Of a stretch of DNA of 6,165 nt, positions 1 to 4,988 are shown piece after piece. The DNA is taken from contig DUZD01000233.1 in the NCBI GenBank assembly GCA_013349695.1, positions 1 through 6,165 on the forward strand, in the 5' to 3' direction. Made by a program: the position numbers and the translations under genes. The stretch is from Rhodospirillaceae bacterium. GTDB taxonomy: Bacteria; Pseudomonadota; Alphaproteobacteria; Rhodospirillales; 2-02-FULL-58-16. The first letter of the stretch is position 1, and every line of letters begins with the position of its first letter. Below the pieces are notes generated by a model. It saw only the letters and a list, made by a program, of their open reading frames with translations, did not search any database and was not told the origin of the DNA.

Positions 1-40
1 AACACGGACAGATCAATCAAATTGGGACTGTCGTATGGCC

Positions 41-58
41 GAAGAGAGGAATCTCTTC
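41..58. other. Perfect 7-bp inverted repeat with GGAA tetraloop upstream of chvI
   Basis: GAAGAGA (41-47) is followed by GGAA (48-51) and its exact reverse complement TCTCTTC (52-58). Read as + strand RNA, this is a 7-bp hairpin closed by a GNRA-type tetraloop, a very stable loop class. No T-run follows directly, so a standard intrinsic terminator is not supported. It could be part of a leader or small RNA, the trailing structure of an upstream transcript, or a protein-binding palindrome. The repeat is certain; its function is not. Confidence 0.45.
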
Positions 59-196
59 TATCCGTGGTTGTCTTTACCTATGATTGGCTCTGATGGAAGG
101 CTATCTGGGAAATGTCGGTTTAAGGGGCTCGCCAGCCACGGTTAGGTTGACGGGGTTTCACGCGCCGTTGTAAGCGTGGCGTCGAGGGCGCCAAGA

Positions 197-225
197 TTGC
201 CGTGCCGCAACTGGGATACTAGATA
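197..225 (+). promoter_or_regulatory. Tentative sigma-70-type promoter for chvI
   Basis: TTGCCG (197-202) lies 17 bases before TAGATA (220-225). An alternative -10 is GATACT (215-220), preceded by TG at 212-213 as in extended -10 promoters. Either choice would place the transcription start roughly 35-50 bases before the chvI start codon. A second weak -35-like element, TTGACG, lies at 147-152. None matches the consensus closely, so this is only a candidate. I saw no clear operator repeat here. Confidence 0.25.
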
Positions 226-258
226 ACTGGAGGCGGTTGTGACGAGGTTTTCCAAGAC

Positions 259-265
259 AGGAGGG
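259..265 (+). promoter_or_regulatory. Strong Shine-Dalgarno of chvI
   Basis: AGGAGGG ends 7 bases before the ATG at 273, a near-ideal ribosome-binding site that fixes the chvI start. It is the best-placed Shine-Dalgarno in the window, in contrast to hprK, which has none. Confidence 0.8.
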
Positions 266-272
266 TTGATCC

Positions 273-968
273 ATGCCCCACACCATCGCTTTGGTGGATG
301 ACGACCGCAACATCCTCGCTTCGGTTTCCATGGCTTTGGAGGCCGAAGGGTTCAAAGTCCAGGCCTACGCCGGCGGCGTGGAAGCGCTGGAGGGCATTAG
401 CCGTTCGCCGGTGGACCTGGCCGTCCTCGACATTAAAATGCCGCGCCTGGACGGCATGGAGTTGTTGAGCCGGTTGCGCCGGAAAGGCAATCTGTCGGTG
501 ATTTTTCTTACCTCCAAGGAGGATGAGGTCGACGAGATGCTGGGCCTGCGCATGGGCGCCGACGATTACATCAAGAAGCCGTTTTCACAACGTCTGTTGA
601 TTGAACGCATCCGCGCCGTGCTGCGCCGCCGCGACCTCAGGGCGGCCAGCGGCGGTGACGACAAAAACGTGCTCCGCCGCGGCAATCTGGTGCTCGACCC
701 GGACAAGCATCTGTGCACTTGGCGCGGCAAGGAAATCAACCTGACGGTTACCGAGTTCCTTCTTCTCCAATCCCTGGCCAAGCGACCCGGCCACGTCAAG
801 AACCGCGACCAGTTGATCGATCAGGCTTATGGCGAACACATTTACGTCGATGACCGCACCATCGACAGCCACATCAAACGCCTGCGCAAGAAATTCAAGA
901 AATTGGACCCGGAGTTCGGCGAGATCGAAACCCTTTACGGTGTCGGCTATCGTTACCGCGGAGAGTGA
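273..968 (+). CDS. chvI: ChvI-type response regulator, OmpR/PhoB family
   Basis: This is a 231-residue DNA-binding response regulator, the cytoplasmic partner of the ChvG kinase encoded next. The receiver domain (about 1-120) has the acidic pair D10/D11, the predicted phosphorylation site D53 (in VLDIKMPRLDG), T80 and K102 in a YIKKPF motif. The winged-helix domain (about 132-229) has the typical TVTEFLLLQ stretch, the recognition-helix region DDRTIDSHIKRLRKKF and the C-terminal YGVGYRY hairpin. All key residues are present and the length suits the family. The ATG at 273 follows a strong Shine-Dalgarno. The stop codon overlaps the chvG start, so the two are very likely cotranscribed. In Sinorhizobium, Agrobacterium and Brucella this regulator controls envelope, exopolysaccharide and acid-stress genes. 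Identification rests on sequence features plus the chvG-hprK-PTS context. Confidence 0.95.
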   Translation: MPHTIALVDDDRNILASVSMALEAEGFKVQAYAGGVEALEGISRSPVDLAVLDIKMPRLDGMELLSRLRRKGNLSVIFLTSKEDEVDEMLGLRMGADDYIKKPFSQRLLIERIRAVLRRRDLRAASGGDDKNVLRRGNLVLDPDKHLCTWRGKEINLTVTEFLLLQSLAKRPGHVKNRDQLIDQAYGEHIYVDDRTIDSHIKRLRKKFKKLDPEFGEIETLYGVGYRYRGE

Positions 969-2614
969 TACCCGCCGCCAAAATGAAGCATCCACCCGGC
1001 CAACCCGCCATCTCGCCGATCACCCGGCGCATTCTCGCCATCAACGTGCTGGCTTTGGCTATCCTGGTGGGCGGGCTTCTTTATCTGGGCGAATACCAAC
1101 GCAGCTTGATCGCCGCCGAACTCGAGGCGCTCAAGGTTCAAGCCTTGATGTTCGCCGCCGCTTTGGGAGAAAGCGCCGTCGATACCGGCGACGCTAACGG
1201 CGCCGATGCCGGCGGCGGCGTCAGCCAGCGTTTTGTGAAGAACGTTGTGCATCGGATGGTGCGCCGGCTGGCCAAATCCACTGGCGCCGGCACCCGCGCC
1301 CGCCTGTTCGATTCAGGCGGCGTGCTGATCGCCGATTCGCGGCTGTTGCTCGGCCGCGGCGGCATGGTCCAAATCGAGGAGTTGCCCCCTCCCGATGCCG
1401 GCGGCGGCGGTATCTTGACGACTCTGCTGGACATCTACGGCCAACTGACACAGTCGCTGCCTGGCGAAGACGGCGCCCCCATTTACCACGAGAGCGCTCG
1501 GCAAAAGGCCGATGATTACCAGGAAGTGCTGACCGCCCTCGCCGGCGAGCCCGGGAAAGCGGCGCGCCAAACCGGCGGCGGCGGCATGGTGCTTAGCGTC
1601 GCCGTGCCAGTGCAACGCTACAAGCAGGTTTTGGGCGCCATGATGTTGTCAAAGGGGGGCGGCGATATCGATGCCGCCCTGTTCGAAGTACGCATGGACA
1701 TCCTTAAGGTTTTCGCCGTCGCCCTGGCCGTGACCGTGCTGCTGTCGGTCTATCTGTCGAGAACCATCGCCCGGCCTCTGCACCGCCTGGCCGCCGCCGC
1801 CGAGCGCATTCGCCACGGCCACAACCGGCAAGACGTGATTCCCGATTTCGACGGCCGCGCCGACGAGATCGGAAATCTTGCCGCCAGCCTGCGCGACATG
1901 ACCGAGGCGCTATGGCAACGCATGGACGCCATCGAATGTTTCGCCGCCGATGTCGCTCACGAGATCAAGAATCCGCTGACCTCCCTGCAAAGCGCCGTCG
2001 ACACCGCTGTCCGGGTCAAAAACGCCGAACAACAACACCAGTTGATGAGCATCATCGAAGAGGACGTGCGCCGCCTGGATCGGCTGATCAGCGACATCTC
2101 CGACGCCTCGCGCCTGGATGCGGAATTATCGAGGGCGGAAATGGGGCCTGTCGACTTGGGCCGGATGCTTTCGACCCTGGTCGATGTCCAAGAAACCACC
2201 GCCGGGCGCGCCGACAAGCCTCTCCTTCGCCTCGACCAACGAGGAGACCTGAAGATCAACGGTATGGAAAGACGCCTCGCGCAGGTGTTCGAAAACATCA
2301 TCGCCAACGCCTCGTCCTTCACCCGGCCCGGCGGCGCCATCTCGATAAAGGCCCGTGCCAAGGATGGCTGGCTCGAAGTGACCACCGACGACGACGGTCC
2401 CGGCATCCCCGAAGGCAAGGAGGAAGCCATTTTCGAACGCTTCTACCGCGACCGTCCCAAAGGCGAGAAATTCGGCATTCATTCGGGCTTGGGCTTAAGC
2501 ATCTGCAAGCAGATCGTCGAAACCCACGGCGGCACGATCACCGCCGAAAACCGCAAGGATGCCGCCGGCAATATCATTGGTGCCCGCTTGACGGTGCGGT
2601 TGCCGGCGGGATAA
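965..2614 (+). CDS. chvG: ChvG-type membrane sensor histidine kinase
   Basis: This is a 549-residue inner-membrane histidine kinase that should phosphorylate ChvI. In order it has a short cytoplasmic N-terminus, a membrane helix at about 23-42, a periplasmic sensor of about 200 residues, a second helix at about 246-265, a HAMP segment to about 317, and a dimerisation domain with phospho-acceptor H332 in AADVAHEIKNPLTS. The ATPase domain follows, with N box near N444/N448, DDDGPG at 475-480, FERFY at 490-494 and GLGLSI from 508. The DRPKGE...GIHSGLGLS stretch is very ChvG-like. The sensor contains three Gly-rich stretches, near 83, 146 and 204. The GTG at 965 overlaps the chvI stop as GTGA, which suggests translational coupling; the ATG at 983 is an alternative start, and neither has a good Shine-Dalgarno. 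Family stimuli are acid or envelope stress; in rhizobia a periplasmic repressor, ExoR, binds the homologue ExoS. No such gene is in the window. Confidence 0.95.
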   Translation: MIPAAKMKHPPGQPAISPITRRILAINVLALAILVGGLLYLGEYQRSLIAAELEALKVQALMFAAALGESAVDTGDANGADAGGGVSQRFVKNVVHRMVRRLAKSTGAGTRARLFDSGGVLIADSRLLLGRGGMVQIEELPPPDAGGGGILTTLLDIYGQLTQSLPGEDGAPIYHESARQKADDYQEVLTALAGEPGKAARQTGGGGMVLSVAVPVQRYKQVLGAMMLSKGGGDIDAALFEVRMDILKVFAVALAVTVLLSVYLSRTIARPLHRLAAAAERIRHGHNRQDVIPDFDGRADEIGNLAASLRDMTEALWQRMDAIECFAADVAHEIKNPLTSLQSAVDTAVRVKNAEQQHQLMSIIEEDVRRLDRLISDISDASRLDAELSRAEMGPVDLGRMLSTLVDVQETTAGRADKPLLRLDQRGDLKINGMERRLAQVFENIIANASSFTRPGGAISIKARAKDGWLEVTTDDDGPGIPEGKEEAIFERFYRDRPKGEKFGIHSGLGLSICKQIVETHGGTITAENRKDAAGNIIGARLTVRLPAG

Positions 2615-2627
2615 TCCCCTTTGCCGG
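2603..2627. other. Small inverted repeat across the chvG stop codon
   Basis: CCGGC (2603-2607) pairs with GCCGG (2623-2627), and an inner GGG (2608-2610) can pair with CCC (2617-2619). The structure surrounds the chvG stop and is not followed directly by a T-run; the first T-rich stretch is about 25 bases downstream, near 2652-2660. It might attenuate read-through or stabilise the chvIG message. It is too imperfect to call a terminator. Confidence 0.2.
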
Positions 2628-2658
2628 TCCGATCTTGAAATGCTTTTGCCGCTTTTTG

Positions 2659-2664
2659 TTGACA
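2659..2664 (+). promoter_or_regulatory. Consensus -35 hexamer without a good -10, upstream of hprK
   Basis: TTGACA sits in the AT-richer 81-base gap between chvG and hprK, a gap long enough to hold a promoter. At the normal 16-18 base spacing no -10-like hexamer is visible; TTGTTA at 2688-2693 is too far away. It could belong to another sigma-factor promoter or be chance. Confidence 0.2.
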
Positions 2665-2695
2665 CTGGGAATTTGTAGTTTCACGTTTTGTTATC

Positions 2696-3130
2696 ATGGA
2701 TCGGATTTACGCCACTTGCGTTGAAATCGACGGCACGGGTGTTCTCTTGTGCGGTCCCTCCGGCCGCGGCAAATCCGATTTGGCCTTGCGTTTGATCGAC
2801 GGCGGCGCCCGCCTGGTCGCCGATGACTATACCGAGTTGGAGGTTCGCGGGGGAAAACTCCTCGCTTATGCACCCTCCGCCATCGCCGGCCTTTTGGAAG
2901 TGCGCGGGCTGGGCGTTTTGCGGATGGACCGTTGCCCGGACGTTGGGCTTGGCCTGGCGATAGAGCTGGTCCGGGAAACCGAAATGGAGCGCTTGCCCGA
3001 ACCCGAAACTTATCATTGCCTTGGGGTTTCTCTTCCCCTGTTCAAGCTGAACCCGTTTGAGGTTTCAGCCGTTCCCAAGGTTCGTCTTGCCTTGCAAATC
3101 GCCAAAGGCACTATAATGCGCGTTCCATGA
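2696..3130 (+). CDS. hprK: Short-form HPr kinase (HprK), C-terminal catalytic domain only
   Basis: This is a 144-residue cytoplasmic P-loop kinase expected to phosphorylate HPr on its regulatory serine. Only the catalytic domain is present; full-length HprK proteins of Firmicutes are about 310 residues, while this short form is normal in Alphaproteobacteria, so I do not regard it as a broken gene. It has the Walker A motif GPSGRGKS (20-27), the LVADD motif with D43/D44, and the HprK signature LEVRGLGVL with E68. Tyr5 stands where most family members have a conserved His, 15 residues before the first Gly of the P-loop. The ATG at 2696 is the only usable start: the frame is closed at 2660 and holds no other start codon. 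It has no recognisable Shine-Dalgarno. It lies 81 bases after chvG and 54 before rapZ. The reverse phosphorylase activity known from Gram-positive HprK may be absent; that is inference. Confidence 0.93.
   Translation: MDRIYATCVEIDGTGVLLCGPSGRGKSDLALRLIDGGARLVADDYTELEVRGGKLLAYAPSAIAGLLEVRGLGVLRMDRCPDVGLGLAIELVRETEMERLPEPETYHCLGVSLPLFKLNPFEVSAVPKVRLALQIAKGTIMRVP
3087..3117 (+). promoter_or_regulatory. Candidate promoter for rapZ and the downstream PTS genes, inside hprK
   Basis: A perfect TATAAT lies at 3112-3117, inside the last codons of hprK. Possible -35 elements are TTGCCT (3087-3092, spacing 19) and TTGCAA (3092-3097, spacing 14); neither is at the ideal 17. The bases just after the -10 are GCGCG, a GC-rich discriminator of the kind found in growth-rate- and ppGpp-controlled promoters. 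A start near 3124 would give a leader of about 60 bases before the rapZ ATG. The -10 match is exact but the -35 is weak. Confidence 0.35.
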
Positions 3131-3184
3131 ACAAGCGTTAACTATCCCAAGGTGAGGTTCCGTGTCCGGCGCCGACAGGAAAAT

Positions 3185-4123
3185 ATGAGCGACAAAGCCA
3201 TTTCCATCCCCCCCTTCGAGCAAGCCGCGGCGGGAACCGCGGCGGCGGTGAATGCCGGCATGGGGCATGTGCTGCTGATCACGGGCATGTCGGGAGCGGG
3301 CAAAACCTCGGCCCTTAAAGCCCTTGAGGATCTGGACTATGAAGCGGTGGACAACGTGCCGCTGTCACTCATCGGCAGCTTGGTGGCCCCGGCCCAGCCG
3401 GTATTCGGCGGCGGCGATTTTCAGCGTTCCATCGCCGTCGGCATCGACATCCGCACCCGCGATTTCGGCGTCGAGCCGTTCCTTGAGGAACTGGACCATC
3501 TGGTTTCCGAAAACGCCATCGAGGTCAAAATGGTGTTCCTGGACTGCGATGACGACGAACTGCGCCGCCGTTACGTGGAAACCCGGCACCGCCATCCCCT
3601 CGCCCAGGACCGCCCGGTCAGCGACGGAATCGAGCATGAACGCCGTTTGATGTCGCCCTTGCGCGGCCGCGCCGATATTGTCATCGACACCACCGGACTG
3701 GCGCCGGGGGAACTGAAAGGAATTTTGCAGGGACATTTCGAACAGGCCGGCAAGCAAGGGCTGGCCGTTTTCGTCATCTCGTTTTCGTTCCGCCGGGGAC
3801 TTCCCCGGGAAGCCGATCTGGTGTTCGATGTGCGCTTTCTCGCCAACCCTCATTATGATCCCAATCTGAAACCGCTGACGGGCAAGGATCGCGAAGTCGC
3901 CGATTTTATTTCCGCGGACGCGGGATTTCGGCAATTTTTCGAAGGGTTGACCAAGCTTTTGCAACCGCTCTTGCCGCGTTATGCCGCCGAGGGCAAGAGT
4001 TATCTCACCATTGCGGTGGGCTGTACGGGCGGACGCCACCGCTCGGTTTTCATCGTCGATAAACTGGCGGCGTGGTTGCGGGAACAGAACCAACACGTCC
4101 GCCTTAATCACAGGGATTTATAA
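3185..4123 (+). CDS. rapZ: RapZ / YvcJ family nucleotide-binding protein
   Basis: This is a 312-residue cytoplasmic protein. From the ATG at 3185, the Walker A motif GMSGAGKT is at about 34-41 and the family motif AVDNVP at about 54-59. FLDC (118-121) and TRHRHPL (133-139) lie in the N-terminal kinase-like domain. The C-terminal domain has FSFRRGLPREADLVFDVRF, then NPHYDP, the GCTGGRHRSV motif (279-288) and the terminal NHRDL. In E. coli (284 residues) RapZ directs RNase E to the small RNA GlmZ and so controls glucosamine-6-phosphate synthase; the C-terminal domain binds RNA and metabolite. Whether alphaproteobacterial homologues do the same is not clear from sequence. I chose ATG 3185 because AGGA lies 4 bases upstream and the protein then begins MSDKA. 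A GTG at 3152 would add 11 basic residues and has no Shine-Dalgarno. manX follows after 31 bases. Confidence 0.94.
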   Translation: MSDKAISIPPFEQAAAGTAAAVNAGMGHVLLITGMSGAGKTSALKALEDLDYEAVDNVPLSLIGSLVAPAQPVFGGGDFQRSIAVGIDIRTRDFGVEPFLEELDHLVSENAIEVKMVFLDCDDDELRRRYVETRHRHPLAQDRPVSDGIEHERRLMSPLRGRADIVIDTTGLAPGELKGILQGHFEQAGKQGLAVFVISFSFRRGLPREADLVFDVRFLANPHYDPNLKPLTGKDREVADFISADAGFRQFFEGLTKLLQPLLPRYAAEGKSYLTIAVGCTGGRHRSVFIVDKLAAWLREQNQHVRLNHRDL

Positions 4124-4154
4124 CGGCAAAGCTTGCCTTGAGGTTGAAAAAATC

Positions 4155-4562
4155 ATGATCGGAATGATTCTTGTCACCCACGGCCGTCTGGCCGAGGAAC
4201 TGGTCGCCGCGCTGGAGCATGTGGTCGGTCCGCAAACGGATATCGCCACCATCTGCATCGGCTCCGACGACGACATGGAGGAACGCCGCGTTCATATTTT
4301 GGAGAAAGTCGCCAAGGCCGACAAGGGAAACGGCGTCGTGCTGCTGACCGACATGTTCGGCGGGACGCCATCGAACCTCGCCATCTCAATCATGGAAAAA
4401 GCCAACGTCGAGGTGATCGCCGGGGTCAACCTGCCGATGTTGATCAAGCTGGCCAGCGTCCGCAGATCGGAATCCCTGGCCGAAGCCGCCACCAGCGCTC
4501 AGGAGGCAGGCCGCAAATACATCAATATCGCTTCGCAACTGCTGGCTAAGAACGGGGCATGA
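4155..4562 (+). CDS. manX: PTS mannose-family EIIA component
   Basis: This is a 135-residue cytoplasmic phosphocarrier of the mannose-class EIIA fold. It should accept phosphate from HPr on H9 (in LVTHGRL); D66 in LLTDMFGGTPSN is the conserved active-site Asp, matching H10 and D67 of E. coli mannose EIIA. The length fits a single EIIA domain, without the EIIB domain fused to it in E. coli ManX. The same reading frame extends upstream into rapZ to an ATG at 3981, but homology begins exactly at MIGMILVTHG, and a GAGG (4140-4143) lies 11 bases before the ATG at 4155. No EIIB, EIIC or EIID gene is seen, so a regulatory role is more likely than sugar transport. Its stop overlaps the annotated ptsH start as ATGA (4559-4562). 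In Sinorhizobium the homologue next to hprK and hpr is called ManX and takes part in carbon catabolite control. Confidence 0.93.
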   Translation: MIGMILVTHGRLAEELVAALEHVVGPQTDIATICIGSDDDMEERRVHILEKVAKADKGNGVVLLTDMFGGTPSNLAISIMEKANVEVIAGVNLPMLIKLASVRRSESLAEAATSAQEAGRKYINIASQLLAKNGA

Positions 4563-4975
4563 GAAAAGACGCGGCGACGAGCTCCGAACGGGCGCGGTCG
4601 CGACGGCGAGCGGCAAACAGGTCCAACAGGGGCAGGGCCGCCTCTTACCGTCCCGACAGGAAGCGAAAACCCAGCACCGCCAATAGTTGCGTCCAAGCCA
4701 AGGGAGACAAAGTCAAGTGTACCGCGACGATCAGAAACCAACGCGGCCTTCACGCCCGTGCCGCCGCCAAGTTCGCCAAGTTGGCCGGCGGTTTCGACGC
4801 CAAGGTTTCCGTTAGCAAAGGAGGCCAAACGGTTTCCGGGCTTTCCATCATGGGTCTGATGATGCTGGCGGCGGCACCGGGAAGCGAGATTGAAATCAAC
4901 ATCACCGGCCGGCAGGCCAAGCAGGCTCTCGATGCCTTGCGCCTGCTGATCGAAGCTAACTTCGAGGAGGGCTGA
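4559..4975 (+). CDS. ptsH: HPr phosphocarrier protein with uncertain N-terminus
   Basis: The C-terminal ~88 residues are a complete HPr. The active-site His is H65 in GLHARAAAKF, corresponding to His15 of standard HPr. The regulatory Ser is S96 in SGLSIMGLMML, exactly 31 residues later as in His15/Ser46, so both the EI and HprK target sites are present. The usual Lys before that Ser is Leu. The odd part is the N-terminus. The only in-frame ATG, GTG or TTG before the active His is ATG 4559, which overlaps the manX stop and adds about 50 residues. That extension is rich in Arg, Ser and Asn, has no recognised domain, and uses AGG four times and AGA once, whereas the clear genes here mostly use CGN for Arg. 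It may be non-coding, with the true start obscured by a one-base error or a non-standard codon near 4712-4720. The HPr identity is secure; the start is not. Confidence 0.9.
   Translation: MRKDAATSSERARSRRRAANRSNRGRAASYRPDRKRKPSTANSCVQAKGDKVKCTATIRNQRGLHARAAAKFAKLAGGFDAKVSVSKGGQTVSGLSIMGLMMLAAAPGSEIEINITGRQAKQALDALRLLIEANFEEG
4701..4706 (+). promoter_or_regulatory. Shine-Dalgarno-like site just before the HPr core
   Basis: AGGGAG lies 10 bases before a GTG at 4717-4719, just where an ordinary HPr gene would begin. That GTG is one base out of the HPr frame, which reads AAG TGT ACC there. Removing T4720 would give GTG ACC GCG ACG ATC, which reads as a standard HPr N-terminus. The site therefore either marks the true start, with an indel in the sequence, or is chance within a purine-rich stretch. 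Confidence 0.3.
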
Positions 4976-4988
4976 AGGCGGCGGCATC

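Noticed and set aside
41..58. Intrinsic terminator for an upstream gene
   Set aside because: The stem is perfect but AT-rich at its base, and no T-run follows, so terminator function is not supported.
35..145. Short + strand open frame of about 36 codons upstream of chvI
   Set aside because: It has no convincing Shine-Dalgarno and no recognisable product; the lower GC content here makes short open frames likely by chance.
1912..2724. 270-codon + strand open frame overlapping chvG
   Set aside because: It is an Arg/His/Pro-rich off-frame translation of the ChvG kinase core, whose own frame carries all the kinase motifs.
2696..3130. hprK as a pseudogene truncated at its N-terminus
   Set aside because: The missing N-terminal domain is normal for the alphaproteobacterial short form, and all P-loop and signature motifs are intact.
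3152..3184. GTG start adding 11 residues to RapZ
   Set aside because: It has no Shine-Dalgarno; the added residues are basic and unlike the family, and ATG 3185 has AGGA upstream.
3365..4111. 248-codon open frame on the minus strand opposite rapZ
   Set aside because: It lies entirely within a well-supported rapZ gene, has no recognisable motifs, and is the expected antisense shadow of GC-rich coding DNA.
3981..4154. Upstream extension of the EIIA gene into rapZ
   Set aside because: EIIA homology starts at 4155 with a Met followed by the conserved strand, and the extension is an off-frame reading of the RapZ C-terminus.
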